Origin: Lateolabrax maculatus
Lineage: Eukaryota > Chordata > Actinopteri > Acropomatiformes > Lateolabracidae
DNA length: 64,000 nucleotides
Assembly (NCBI GenBank): GCA_031216445.1
Contig: CM062204.1
Location: 13,322,501 to 13,386,500 of the forward strand
Direction of reading: 5' to 3'
Each line of letters begins with the position of its first letter. Position 1 is the stretch's first letter. Positions 1-12,679 of the stretch are shown one piece after another. The notes under the pieces were generated by a model, which did not search any database, had not been told where the DNA came from, and was given only the letters and a program-made list of their open reading frames with translations. The position numbers were made by a program, and so were the translations under genes.

Positions 1-557
1 CACATCCTGTTACATCCCCCCTCACCCTGTTTCCTATTTGTTTCCTAACATCTATGACACGCGAGGCATACACTGCAGTAAAATGAGATTTTATTGTACT
101 GTAGCCGTCGTTGGGCTGCTAATGTTTCTATGGTGACCCCACCTCCCGTTTAGGAAAATGATCACCTGGTTAATTAGCAGCATTACTGGACCTCCTCACC
201 CCTCACACCAAACACCAGCGATTGGAATTCCTGATATCACACGGAGGCACCACTATGGAACCATGTAGTGTATACACATTTTTTAATAATCTCCTCTTCT
301 TTTTGGCTCTTTGACAGAGACAAAGTAAGAAAAAGAGGGAAAGGGTGGTAGCTCACTACTGTGTCTCTCTGCATCTAAAGTAGATAGTATGTAGGTGGAA
401 GAAAGGAAGTAAGAGCCTCCTCCTTTGTCTCCCTCTGACAGGACCAAATGCGCAAGGGGGATTAAATGAATAAGTTCTGGTGTTGAGGATTTAGACACCT
501 GGGCACACAGAGGGAGTCTCTTTGTTGCATGTTCATGTCTGAGTGTGTGTAGCTTAC
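1..557 (-). other. ndst3 intron 8, incomplete at window edge
   Basis: Sequence after the donor of coding exon 7 continues to the window edge with no match to the next expected NDST exon (P-loop completion followed by the sulfotransferase core). Low-complexity purine runs occur near 310-420. Confidence 0.6.
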
Positions 558-654
558 CTGTTTTCTGTGGTCCTATGACCATGAACTTGGGTAACCTGTC
601 ACAGGTTTTCTCTTTAGACCAGATGTCTTTATGTCGTTTGTCATCACATGGGTT
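558..654 (-). CDS. ndst3: ndst3 coding exon 7: residues 581-612 plus split Gly613
   Basis: This 97-nt exon runs from acceptor CTCTGTAG|AAC to donor ACAG|GTAAGC, entering phase 0 and leaving phase 1. It encodes NPCDDKRHKDIWSKEKTCD, then RLPKFMVIGPQKT and the first base of Gly. It marks the change from deacetylase to N-sulfotransferase domain. GPQKTG is the start of the 5'-phosphosulfate-binding P-loop, whose Lys611 matches the catalytic Lys614 of NDST1. Cys583 and Cys598 are the conserved pair flanking the linker. The following exon should complete the P-loop (GTT), but no such sequence is found between 1 and 557, so it lies outside the window. Confidence 0.95.
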
Positions 655-1138
655 CTACAGAGGCACAAAGAAAATAGATAAGAGGTTAAAGTAATAATGT
701 ACATATAATACATACAAAAATCTACATGCCCATACGTCTAGTCAATGGAGGATTTACTATATAGAGTGAATGAATGAAGGGTTTGTTAGTGGGGCATGCA
801 ACTATTCCCAGCCCGTATAGGCTTACAAAATATGTAAAATGTATAAATCACTGGCAAAAACAATTACTATAATAAATCATAGTAAATAGTTAAATATGCC
901 ATCTTTCCAGGTTTTTGAGACAAAGTTAGCATTGTGAAAAATGATATCTCATTAAATTATCATAACTTTTACAGTACACAAGAAAATGGGCTTTAATTTC
1001 CACATCACAGGGCTCATACAATTCGTTTTTCTCCTAGATAATTTTGAATCTACAGAATAAGAATATATTATTACACAGAAATGTACAGTAAAATATACAG
1101 ATGCCCATTCACATGGGCAGATACCTACGAAAACACAC
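655..1138 (-). other. ndst3 intron 7
   Basis: A short, A/T-rich intron of 484 bp between coding exons 6 and 7. Nothing else was recognised in it. Confidence 0.7.
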
Positions 1139-1321
1139 CTGCCAGAGCGGGTTCCTTTGTTCAGGAAAAAGCTGAAAGTACTTGTGTGCTAGCTGCAGGG
1201 GTGGGAGTGTGTGGAGTTTCATGTTTGTCCACGAGCGAAGAAAGGATGCCAGGTGGACGAATGTGTAAAGACCCAGTCGGTCATTTCCATAGTTGGAAAG
1301 GTGGGTCATGAATATACTGAT
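1139..1321 (-). CDS. ndst3: ndst3 coding exon 6: residues 520-580
   Basis: This 183-nt exon (61 codons, phase 0 at both ends) runs from acceptor CTACCCTAG|ATC to donor TGGCAG|GTGTGT. It encodes ISIFMTHLSNYGNDRLGLY, then TFVHLASFLRSWTNMKLHTL and PPLQLAHKYFQLFPEQRNPL, WQ. The frame must start at ISIF, two codons before the first Met, because the acceptor precedes ATC and the family reads NPISIFMTH. His526 matches by offset the deacetylase-site histidine I recall for NDST1 (H529). VHLASF and LAHKYF are NDST3/4-type. The acceptor has a normal strong C/T-rich tract, unlike those of coding exons 2, 3 and 5. Confidence 0.95.
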
Positions 1322-4300
1322 CTAGGGTAGAGAACAGAGACAGAGTAGGGGGGGAGAGAGGAAAAGGGAAATGAATGGAGAGAAAGAAATACATACTTAT
1401 TGTGTTGTGTAAAATTGTGATAAAGTCAAAATCTCATTTCCCAAGTTCCCATGTTTGTGAAAAACTGAGCCAGCGTAGTAAATCTAATTTCTGTTGTTGT
1501 GACTGCAGTGGAAAGCAAACAGATTATTTCTCAGTGTGTGATGGTTTTAAAGTCACTAACATAGCAGCTGTCCACTGGGTATCAATATTTGCAATCACTT
1601 TGCAAAGTGACAAAGACACTCACTTTTGTTATATGAGATAATACATTAACTTTCAGTGCAATACAGTTTCAAGTACAAAGAGGAAAACAGATAAACGGAT
1701 AACAGAAAACGGATGTATTCGCCACTCCTGGAAGATAAACCTGAGGAGGTAGCACAATACTCCTCGTAGCCACTGGGTGATGGGAGAGATGCAGCTACAC
1801 ACGAGAAAGTGTTTCAGTGTGTGTCGGTGTGTGTTCAGGATGGTTAATGTGTGTGAGGGAGAAGGAGAGACTCAGAGGGAATGAAGGAGCGATAGTGTGT
1901 TGGTCCAGGCTATCTGTCCACGCCTCAGTGCTTTTATAGGCTGATCAAAGAGACAAGCTAAGATAGCTGCTACAGACAAATGTGCGCGCGCACACACACA
2001 CACACACACGCGTGCACGCGCATGCTTCTTTTGTGATTGGAGGGAGGCTGGCAACGTGGAGTGTCTGGATGAAACGGTAACATCAGCCATTAAGATATGA
2101 ATTATTTGGTGGATGTGAGCGTGTGTGTCTCTGTGTGAATGAACGATTGTGTGTCAGTGTATTTGGGAAAATGCCTATGAATGTGAACACACATACAAAC
2201 AAAGACACACACAAACATACACAGTGAATTTCCTGGTGACAGAGGACTGTCGGTGCTCCTCTTTAACGCTGAAGGTTGCCGTAGATACAAAGCGACACAG
2301 TGTCGGGGTTTGATGGATCAGCGTCCGGCCGACCTGGAAAGCTGTTCAGAATACTGATCGCCCCCGAATACTGATGGGAGGGATGTGTGTGTCCGTGTGT
2401 GTGAGGGAGACACTGTGGGAGGGAGAAAAAGGAACCCTACGTGTGTGGCTAGTTGTGTGTGTGTCTTTGTGACAAAGAACACAAGAGAGTGGCGCAAGGG
2501 TATGCATGTCAGAGTCGTTTTTATATGTGTGTGTGAGTGTCTGCGCGTGTCAGCGTAACTGTTTATGCATTTGTGTGTTTGTGTATGCCAGCGCAGTTGT
2601 GTGCATCTGCCACTGCCTTCTTATCTTGTGCTCACTCCGAGCAAACCAGCGGCGCACCTACCAGCCTTGCCTGCTTCATATCAATCTAGTTGACGTTTGA
2701 GCAACAGTGTGGAACCCCTGTCAAGGCATCACCAAGCACTCAACCAGGAACAACAGAAACACAAGAGAAAAAAAATGTTTGCTTGCTCCTTCTCTCCAAT
2801 TAATTGTAACGTCTAAAACCCAAAACCTTCGGAGCATAAGTGGAGAGCTTGAAGCACTACTCTAAGAAATGTGTAAAATTAAATTTGACAGTGTTTCACC
2901 AGAAACATCTATTCACATTTGGGATTGAGAGGGAATATTTCCAACGGCATGCTGCAGTAGTTGAGGCGGGGGAAAAAGAGCAGGGTAGGAATATTATAAA
3001 ATTAAAAAATGTTTTGGACTGATATACAGTGAATGCAAACAAATCTAACCTGAGTAAATAAGATGCTATAAACTATTTTAAAGTCTCTCCACCTCTCCCT
3101 TTTTGTGCTTTTTTTGAAAGCAGGCGAGGTGATCAAAAAGTGATTTATGTTCCCTTCAAACCACTCAATACCCTATGATGTCTGATTCAGGCTGTAAGGG
3201 GATGTAGTGTACTGTATGTATGTGTGTGTGTGGTGTGTGCATGGGGGGGGGGGGGGAATCAGAGGGGTTATTGAACACGGAAACATTCATTATGGAGCTT
3301 AAGCACTGGCTGCCAAATTAAACAAAGGGAGAGAGAGAAAATGATTTGTGTTTATAATTGGAGAACTGCAGAAAATGAGAAAAAGTAAATGGGGTGGGGG
3401 GGTGGGGGGGGTAACAAAGGGAAAGACAGAGAGAGTAACCTTGGCAGGTGAGTCTGAATTAAAAAACAAAAAAAACAAAAAAGCAACTTGAAAGAGTGTT
3501 AATCTCCAGACACAGTGCAAGCCACAAACTCTTTTGGTGGAAGAACTCACTGTGGCTAAGAATTCAATTAACTGAACCATACAAACCTTTTCCCTGCGTC
3601 TAGTGCCACGTCTCATTTCCTGAATATCGGATTGCTTTGAGTCCCCTGTGTGCCTTTTATACAGTATACTGTGCTAATAATTTAACACCACAATTGGGCT
3701 CAAATCATACTTGGAACTTCACTGGGAAAGAAGTGTAAAAGTGAGAGAAATAAACCCAACCCCGCAGCCTCCCTCCTTTAATCTTTGTCCCTTGTCTTTT
3801 CTTCTCATTGCTCCTACGCAGATTCATTTCATCACTCTTCTCCCATCCTTTTAATGTCTTGCTCTCAGTCTCTCATCTGCTCCAAAAAGTCACTTTACTT
3901 TATTTTTTTCTCCTCTCTCCAATCTTATGCTGACCTAGATGCTCTGGTGAAGCATGTCAGTCAAACATGGAGTGATGTTCTTCAAAATCCATGCACACAT
4001 GAACACATGGGAACACAAACACACACACACACGCCATGTCTCTGAGGATTAAGAGAACCTCCAGTCATGTATTTGGGTTTGTGACATGTTCCAATCCCCT
4101 CTAACATGATTGCATTTTTTTAAGAAATTACTTGTTTTACTGGCCTGTGGTTGAGGATGGATTTGTCTGCCTGTCTGTCTGTGTTTGTGTCCTTTTGCCT
4201 TTTGCTTAACACTCTCTCACTGCCTGTCCATCTCTGCAGCTCTCTCTCTTCTTCAATGTGTAGCTCTAGCAGCCTGTTTCCCATTACAGACCACTTAGTT

Positions 4301-4624
4301 CCACATACATTTCTCCCTGATTGAATTGTTATTGCTACTAAAAAGAAGTCTCTCTCTCTCCTTCACCGTCATCATCCTCTCTCCCCTTCTTGCTTTTGCA
4401 GTGTCCCTCTCTCTTTCGTTTGAGAGTCGATCACACTGTCTCGGTCTCATCAGTGGATAATTGAAAGCTGAACGTCAATACAGCAAATGATTTCGATTCA
4501 ATTTATTCTGCCTGCTCCAGTCAACATCTTCTGGCCCTTTCCATTCTGCCGTCTTTCACTGCTTTACTCTCACTTTGTAATTTCTCCTCCTGTTTGGATT
4601 GGGGCTTATTGTGTATGTGTGTGA

Positions 4625-4793
<169 letters not shown>

Positions 4794-5252
4794 TGTATGT
4801 GTTGATGAGCTGCCAAAGCCTTCAGTAGCAATCAGCAGGACTCCCAAGGAAGGGAAGGAAGGAGTGGAAATGAGACAAAAAGAAGTGTGGAATGATTCAC
4901 ATGTGTGAGAAAAGTCAACATGAACAGGTTGAAAATTAGAGAAAGACAAAGAAAGAAATAGATTTGAGAGAGATAAAAGGCCACCAGAGTCCTGGGCAGG
5001 AGAGGAAAGGTAAGGGATGTGAGGGAGAGTACTGGGTAAAACAGAGGGAGGGAGGGATGGAGGGAAGGAGAGAGAGAGAGAGAGGGAGAGATTGTGCTGA
5101 TATTTGGTGTTTGGCTAATAAGCTTAGTGGCAGAGCTAAGCGCTAAATGTCAGCCCTGATATATGTCTACAGCTCTGCTTATGTCAGCTAGACACACATT
5201 TATGCATACATACACATGCACACATACACAGATACTCGGCTGCTGACACACA

Positions 5253-5290
5253 AACATGTATTTGTGTGTGTGTGTGTGTGTGTGCGTGTG
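5253..5290. repeat. (TG)n microsatellite
   Basis: TG dinucleotide run with one or two CG interruptions, intron 6. Confidence 0.9.
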
Positions 5291-6173
5291 CGTGCACGCC
5301 TGTATGTGCATCACTTCCTCTCTGTATGTGTCTGGATTCTCAAGTGACACAAGATGCCGTGACCTGAAAATTAAATCTCAATCTGTCTGCCACCTTCTCA
5401 CCCGGCTCTCCCTGTCTCTCCCCTCTCGATCTCCTCTTCAAGCCACCTCCCCTTGTCCCCGCTCGCCATCTCTCTGGCCATTTATTTGGGAATGACTTGT
5501 GCCCTATTGGCTGTTTGCAGAGTCTAGGTCGTCAAATCGATTGTTGAGCTTATGTGAGATGGGGAGCTCAATGATCGCTGATGCAGCCTGGAATTATACA
5601 AAAGTATCCAAACGCACATGGGCACATGCACATGCACACACACATCCAATATGTTGGTTGTGTCAGTGGGGAACTGCCACCACAGGCCAAATGTGATTTA
5701 AAGTCATTGAATGGGAAGTGACAATGTTACCAATGTGCAGATCATCAAACAATAGGAAACCCCTGGGGGCTAAAGCAGTGAGCTAGAGAACACTATTGAT
5801 TGTACGCACAAAGTGCACACACTAATGAAAGCTTTTGCGTCTGCAAATGGAAACATAGCAGGGAGACGCGAAAATAAATCATCAGTCTGTATGTATGTTT
5901 GAGTGTGAGTGTGTGTGTGTGTGCGCGTGTGTGTGTTTGGACATACGTCATGGAAGATAGCTCTCATTTAGCGCTTAAAATGCTCTTATGTTTAATAGGT
6001 CTCTTCATTAAGAAATACAGCAAGAGGAGAGTTTCATCTCATATTACACTGTTACACTGATGAAGAAAGGAAGGCAGCGAGAGAGAAGGACAAAAGATAA
6101 AAAATGTAATTAGCCTCTGTGTTTCTGGCTTTCAAGAAGAAATTCAAACCCTTATGTAATTTATATGTGTGGG

Positions 6174-6206
<33 letters not shown>

Positions 6207-6334
6207 CAGAGAGGGACAGTGAGTGTGCAGAGGCATCCCGCTTGGTTTGTGAGCTCATGTTGAGATGTCATCACTGGTGACAAAAACTCTGTTAGGTCCT
6301 TTGAGTAGCTATCAACAGACACAGCTACACAAAT

Positions 6335-6337
<3 letters not shown>

Positions 6338-6376
<39 letters not shown>
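6338..6376. repeat. (CA)19 microsatellite
   Basis: Perfect CA run in intron 6; a compound (TG)n(GA)n lies nearby at 6173-6206. Confidence 0.95.
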
Positions 6377-6380
<4 letters not shown>

Positions 6381-8626
6381 TTCTATAGGAATATTTCTGG
6401 CACTAATCACCACCTCAGTAAACACACAACTCAGTCACAACAAAAATATAGTCGTGATGAAAATGTGATAAGCTGAAAATTGCATGACATGTTTTGATGG
6501 AGGAGAATATTTGAGGTGCATTATAATGAACACTTCGTTATACATATAATTATTATTATATTATATATAATACATATTTTATATGATTATTCAATATAAT
6601 ATTATTATATTAAAAAATGCTTTTACACAGCCAATTTGCGTCACTATCATAATTATAATGAGCAACACAAAACTTTACATTATAATAGCTGCAGTTGAAA
6701 CCACAACCTGTCAGGTTATTGTTATCAGTACCAGGACCATCATTACTACCATTGCCATTAGTACATCATCAGCCCTGCATTCCTGTGTCTGCTGGGGAAT
6801 TAAGTGAGAAAGGAGTTACCCATAATTACTGTGACATGTTAAGCTTCCTTAATAAATTAATGGAAGTCCTACCAGTTGGATCAGCAAGCCAAGTTTTAAA
6901 TTTTCTGATTTCATGTGCATGTTTTTTTATTTGATTGTTATTTATATTTATTGTATCTGGCTGAATTTATACATCACCCAACTGAACTGAAAAATATCAG
7001 AATTTTGTTTTGTGGGACATGAAGCAGAAGCAATAAATAAGCTTTGGCTCCCTCATTACATTTGCACTTAGAGCAGGATGGAGAATCTGAGTGTTTAGTA
7101 CATGGAGCCTTTTGGCAACTCTCTATTGGATCACTTGGTACTTTGATTTTATCGAGCAGGAGTGTTTACTCTCGAGGCACTCAGTCCAGCCATCATCTTA
7201 GAAGCTCCTCTTGGGGTCCTTTCCAGGAGATTTAGGCACCAAAAGGCAGCCTGCAATCACTGTGAGATTATTTGTATGGGAAAAGTTTTAAAGGGGGAGG
7301 TGGATTAATGTACATTTCTTAAGCACAAGTCTGTGATTTTAATTCCGTTCAAAACGGCCATGCCAGTCATTTTTACGGGCTCCATATTTCCGTGTCTGTA
7401 AAGATTCTGGCATTTTTTTGCAAAGCATTCGAGGAAGTATTTTCTTCTGTTCTGTTATTTTCAACCCAAAGCTAATATATAATACTACTGATCTTTCTCA
7501 ACAGTACCTATGTTTGTTCAGCCACGTTGGTTTATGCTGCTCCTGCTACAGTAACTACTATAGAGTTTTGCATTCAATGGAGTATGTTCAAAATCACTAT
7601 GAAAAGGACTTTTACGGGCACAGGTGACTTTTCATCTGCTACACTTTCCCCACTGACTCCATGTGTTAGCACAATTTGTCTCACTTACTGTAACAATACA
7701 TGACAAGCCATTGAGCCCCCCAAATCACTCCATGCCTTAACTAGAAAAAGGCAAATTATGCTCCTTCTAGTTTTTACTGCTTGCCAAGCACCTAGTTTTA
7801 TGTCTATTATTAAAAAGACCATTGTCCCTACTAGGGGAAATGTAAAACACCTCATGTTTACCCATTTACTTTTTTTCCCCAGGAATGTAGTATCTGATAA
7901 AGAGTTGAGAACAGGCAAATTAAGGAAATTAAATTAAAATTAAGTTTTTTTTTAAGATAGTTTGAACTGATCAACTGTCAAGTGAGAGTAGAAAAACACA
8001 GTACGGTATTTCTTTGCAAATGACATGCATCATTTTAAAGCAGTGAAAACATTGTGCTCAAAGGCAGAAGCAAAGACGCACAGACATGCAGAGACACAGA
8101 AGACAGAATGAAAGAAAAAACTGAGAATGAAGCAAAGAAAGAAATTAAAGAAACCAAAGAAAGATGTCAGGAAATAAAAACAAAAGAAAAAAATAAGAAA
8201 GAAAAAAGAATAACAAAAAGAACGACAGACAGAGACAAAGTGGTGCCCAACGAGAAGAAAGGGCTAGATTGGTTTGTTGTGCGAAGCTGCACTTGACTCT
8301 ATGATGTTCGCTGAGCTCTGACAGCTCCTCTAGTTCAGCGCTCCTCTACCTGACACTTCAATACAGCCTACTGCTGGTCTACGAGCATCCTTGTGTGTGT
8401 TTGTGCATGTGCAAGTGTGCGGTTCGAGTCAGAGAGACATTGTTTGGGGATCATTATTGGGAATTTCTATGTCTACCTTTAACTGTGTGGGTGCATGCCT
8501 TTGTGAGCGCGTGCGTGTGGATGAGCATCTTAACTGCCACCAAAACCTAATTCTGTTCCTTAATTCAAAGCAGAAACGAGTTGAGCTGACATACACAGCA
8601 GGGGTAAGCGAGAGGGGGAGGAGGAT

Positions 8627-8672
8627 GTGCGTGTGTGTGTGTGTGTGTGTGCGTGTGTGTGTGTGTGTGTGA
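8627..8672. repeat. (TG)n microsatellite, interrupted
   Basis: About 23 TG units with a single CG interruption, 320 bp downstream (gene sense) of coding exon 5. Confidence 0.95.
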
Positions 8673-8988
8673 GAGACAGCAACCCCCCTGTGGTGAGACC
8701 TAATTTAAAGTGGGGAGATGAACACAGCTCCACAGTGAGAAGCAGCCCCTGACAGGAAAAGAGACAGACACACACGTGCATGCACACAAAGCAAAACTGA
8801 AAAAAAGGAATGAACCAGACTGAGAGGAAGTTACCTTTACAGAGAGAGCGGGAAACCCAGTTGGTGCCTCTTTAAGGTGCAAAAATCAAAATAGAAAGTA
8901 ACAGTCTTCCCTGTTTCTCACTCTGTATATCCGTTGGCATGTAAAAGTGTGTGTGTTTGATTGCGTGTGTGTGGTTTGTCTGACTCAC

Positions 8989-9117
8989 TGGGTTGAGCAG
9001 CACAGTGAGGAACAGCTCTCCCCCACGGATGCTTTTGTCCAGTTCTTTAGGTCCACCAGGGTATTCCTTATAGTAGATGGTGTGAGTAAACAAGCCACAC
9101 GTCTGACGAGGCAGCAC
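8989..9117 (-). CDS. ndst3: ndst3 coding exon 5: residues 477-519
   Basis: This 129-nt exon (43 codons, phase 0 at both ends) runs from acceptor GTGTGTGTAG|GTG to donor AACCCA|GTGAGT. It encodes VLPRQTCGLFTHTIYYKEYP, then GGPKELDKSIRGGELFLTVL and LNP. KEYPGGPKELDKS is the NDST3/4 form; NDST1 and NDST2 carry NEYPGGS there. Cys483 corresponds by offset to Cys486 of NDST1, which I recall as a reactive cysteine affecting deacetylase activity. The acceptor's upstream tract is (TG)n with scattered CG and has almost no C, so the site may be weak. Skipping would remove 43 residues in frame. Confidence 0.95.
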
Positions 9118-9229
9118 CTACACACACGCACACACACGTAAAAAGAGGAGTTGTTAATATCTTTCATATCTGCAGTTAACACAGGAAGGTCAAGAAATTA
9201 TAAGAAAATTATAAACTGTTGTTTTCAAC

Positions 9230-9830
9230 GACCCATCAAAGAGTGCTCCACTGATTCGGCATTTCACTCACAAAAGAAGGATAAAAATCGATTGCAGCAG
9301 AACCGGAGATTATTGTGTTTTTTATTCAACGCATCTACCTTCCATGTCAAAATCTGGTGTCTACAATATCCACAATGCAACTCAACCACTGACAGTTCAG
9401 CGTGTAGTGGCTAATTTAGCCTTGAGCCACTAGCCTCAAGCAAAGATGAGGAGCGGGCTACAGAGGTCTGGTCAGCTCACGTCTTTCTAACGCCACACCC
9501 GCAGATTTTTTTTTCCATTTTCAAATTTGTAGTTTTCAAATGACACCACTTGAAGAGTACAAGGCTACATTTATCAGATTTCGCACAGAGCCACAAAACA
9601 CTTTATAGAACTTTTGTAGTACGCAGTAGTTCCCCCCAAGACCTGCAAACAGACTGTAAAAATGTAAGTGGCATATGAAACCACTGTGACACAATAATTT
9701 GAGATTAAAAAATAAACTAAAACAGCCAGTCCTGTGTAATGTTTTTGAAAGTGCTGATCCCTCACCTATTTCGAGGCCAAAGTACAAACAAACCAGGTAC
9801 AGAGATGCCTTAAAATAACCCAAATAATTC
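9230..9830. repeat. Dispersed fish repeat (non-coding), boundaries uncertain
   Basis: This segment contains phrases I recognise from general familiarity with teleost genomic repeats, such as GAATCAGTGGAGCACTC and TAGATGCGTTGAATAAA on the minus strand. No terminal inverted repeats or coding frame are evident to me. The class is unknown and the edges are estimated. Confidence 0.35.
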
Positions 9831-10056
9831 AGTTAGCAGCATAAAAGATGACAGATGTACGGATGAAATGTACAGTTATAGAGTCAAGCTTGTCCACACG
9901 GCAGTTTCTAAATATGAGAAGCAGACAGCAGGGCAGGTCAGAGAAATTCTGATGAGTTGTGTCATCTAGCATATGGTAATGTTACCTATCGCAGTGGATA
10001 AGCACAGGTGCCAATTCTACAGATGGTTCAAGTCAGAGTTTTGCGAGTGTAATATA

Positions 10057-10269
10057 CCTTTTTCACAGCTGGCATTTTGACTTCTCATGGGATAAAAAGC
10101 ACAGGTGTAATTAATAACATAAATGACGGCTCTGTTCTACTTAGGTGTTTGAGCTCCAGGACTCTGGTATTGTGCATGCAGGCTCTCTGACAGAGCTATC
10201 ATTAAATGTTATTAGTTCCACCTGTGCCTTTCCTGTAATGAGAAGTCAACAGGTCTGCTATGAAAAAGG
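10057..10269. mobile_element. Foldback MITE with about 80-bp inverted arms
   Basis: The left arm starts CCTTTTTCACAGC and contains TTGACTTCTCAT, GCACAGGTG, TAATAACAT and GCTCTG in that order. The right arm, read on the other strand, starts CCTTTTTCATAGC and carries the same blocks in the same order and spacing. The arms diverge by roughly a quarter and enclose a short spacer. No open frame is present, so this is a non-autonomous DNA transposon. Flanks read TATA on the left and CCTATA on the right; a TA-type target duplication is possible but not clear, so the superfamily is left open. Confidence 0.8.
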
Positions 10270-10649
10270 CCTATAAGTCAAATTAGGGTTGTCAAAGGAC
10301 ACATCATTTACTGCTGTGCTAGAGCCGAGAGTCCTGAAGAGATGGCCAGCTGAGAGTACTTCACTACAGCAGTGGAGACCTTATTTTCATGCAGGTGCAT
10401 GGCGCAATGCATTGATTTGCACTGGTGAAGTTAAATCTTCCTGGGGCACTGTTCATTTTTTTTCCCCTCACCTACACCTGTTTGGTATTTTGGTGACTCG
10501 CTGTTTACTGAAGCGGGAGGAGATGATAATGGATTATTTTTAATCCCGCCTCAAGGCAGGTGCACCGTGCACCCTTGGCCACGAAAATACCAAAAGTACA
10601 CCGCCACGCCCTGGCTAAATTACATACTCTGTGCCCTGATTGATGTAAA

Positions 10650-11540
10650 GTAGAGTCAATTTTATTGTCCCCGAGGGGAAATTTGTCCTTGGCACAGTGC
10701 AATGGTACGTTGTTTCACATAAAAAACGTCACAAAAACATGAGAAGCATTTGACACAATGTTAGACAGTTGCTTCACATAAAAACAGCTTAGAAACATAA
10801 AAAAAAAACATTTGACTAAACATCTGACATTAACAACACGACAAATTAAAGAGAAACTGTAAGGAATTAAGGTGCAAAAAGTGCTTGTGTATCTATTGCA
10901 TATTGCTCTATTACACTAAGATTTAGCATTAAAGTTCAGCAGCTTGATGGAGGCTGGAACAAACAATAGCTTCAAGCGGTTTAATTTGCACTTTGGCACA
11001 CGGAATTTTCTTCCTGAGGTTTGTGTTCGGAGAAGAAGGGGATGTTGAGAATCCGCAATGGTTTTTGTTGCTTGTTTCAAGACTGCCTGTTCATACAGGC
11101 TCTGTATGGGCTCATATTCTTTCTTCCCTATTACCTTCACAGTCTGCTTTTCAGTTGCACTGTTCAGTTGCCAAACCATGCTGTAATTCCATATCTAATG
11201 ATGCTCTCTAGGATTGCCCGGCCATGATCTGGCTGCTCGCTCCATACAACCACAATCGCCTTAGAAAGTAAAGTCTATGCTGCTGTCTGTCACACAGGTT
11301 ATTATTGTGTGTTTTCCAGCAAAAAAGGTTGTCTATATTGACACCTTAGTATTTATTCGAGGACACCTGAATGAATTTCTGTTTTTTTGATGGCTCACGG
11401 TCAGTCACATGTCTCCGGTCTGCGACCATCACCTTTGTTTTCATGATATTTAGAATAAGATGATTGGTGTCACTCCAAAAAAACAAATCACTATTACTAG
11501 TACTTTTGGTTGTATACTGTAACTGTAATACTACCATTTG
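10650..11540 (-). mobile_element. 5'-truncated L2-like LINE (reverse transcriptase C-terminus and 3' tail)
   Basis: On the minus strand broken frames encode typical C-terminal LINE reverse transcriptase wording. These are LNIMKTKVMVADRR near 11.44 kb, then VNIDNLFCW and QQHRLYFLRRL near 11.3 kb, then GRKFRVPKCKLNRLKLLF and VPASIKLLN near 10.95 kb. The last matches the SGRRYRVP...FIPSAIKLLN end of vertebrate L2-type elements. A stop and frame shifts split it. After the stop at 10916 comes a short 3' region ending GGGGACAATAAAATTGACTC (10652-10671), the usual tail of this group. It lies in the same orientation as ndst3. The 5' part is missing, as is common for LINE copies. Confidence 0.85.
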
Positions 11541-11689
11541 TCAAACATTTGTCAAAAAGTATTTTGGCTGATAAATGTATATATGCTGTAAAAAAACAGT
11601 GATGAGCATAACGACTAACAGAGTGCTAGATTAGTTAATTGATGAATTAAATGCCCTTTCATTATGTCATTAAATGAAGTGAAGAAAAG

Positions 11690-11735
11690 AGAAGAGAGGA
11701 GAAGAGAAGAAGGTCTTTATTGTGAATTCCTTGTG
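11690..11735 (-). repeat. Possible LINE-type tail with CTTCT repeat
   Basis: On the minus strand CACAATAAAGACC is followed by a (CTTCT)n stretch. This resembles the ACAATAAAG-plus-short-repeat end of L2-like elements, but no coding remnant is attached. Confidence 0.3.
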
Positions 11736-11835
11736 GAGCACTTCTCTGTGTGAAATAGAGAGTAAAGGCTGGAAGCGCAGATATTGGTTTATCTATAAAA
11801 CACTGCAGACTCGTTCACACTCACACACGCCAGAG

Positions 11836-11866
<31 letters not shown>

Positions 11867-12679
11867 GAAGGCCACCAGAGCCACAGACACTCAGCACTAT
11901 TTCACCAAACCAATTATCCACAGAGCTATAGCTCAAACTGATATAGTACATTTTAAAAAGAAATACACACACACACAACTATGCATGTTTGCGTGAGTGC
12001 ACACACACACACATACACACACACACACATACACACACTCCCATATCTCAGTCTGATTTGTTCTGATACTGTGGGTCCAGTGGGTGGCTCTCAATCTGCT
12101 GACAGAGACACCCAAACACCAATTTTACAGCCTTAAGACAACTTCCTGTCCTCTTCAGAGCAAACAAAGATGGAGCGAGAGGCAAAGGGGAAAGAGATTA
12201 ATAGACAGAAATTGCAAGAAAAATTGGAAGTGAAAAAATGTGAAAGGTAAAGAAAATGGGAGGGTTTTGATTGGTGTCCCAGGGTAACTTTACGAGAGTT
12301 CAGGACGCTAGATGAATTATTAGAATCTAAAAGCTCACCAGCCGCTTTATAGTGAGATGATTTCAAATTCAAATTCTGAGGTGCACATACAGTACACACA
12401 CACACACAAACACACACACACAAACCACCACACAAACTGCCTCTCAGAAAAATGTTCCGCCTCTGTGAGCTAAGTTTTGAGTTTGTTCTTGGTCCTGTTC
12501 TTTTTTGTAGCCTCACTTTGCCATTTAGTCAGTGCAGCATGTAATGTCTTGGAGCCAGACAAAGACCTTTTAACTATTTTCCAACACTGCTTTCAGATTG
12601 TTCCTCTGTCCTAATAAATTTAACAATGTCTACTAATACATATTTATACAGTTTTGTAAATGGAATTTGACACAAAAAA

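Noticed and set aside
8418..8433. Possible tRNA B-box (GGTTCGAGTC)
   Set aside because: No matching A-box or cloverleaf could be built around it.
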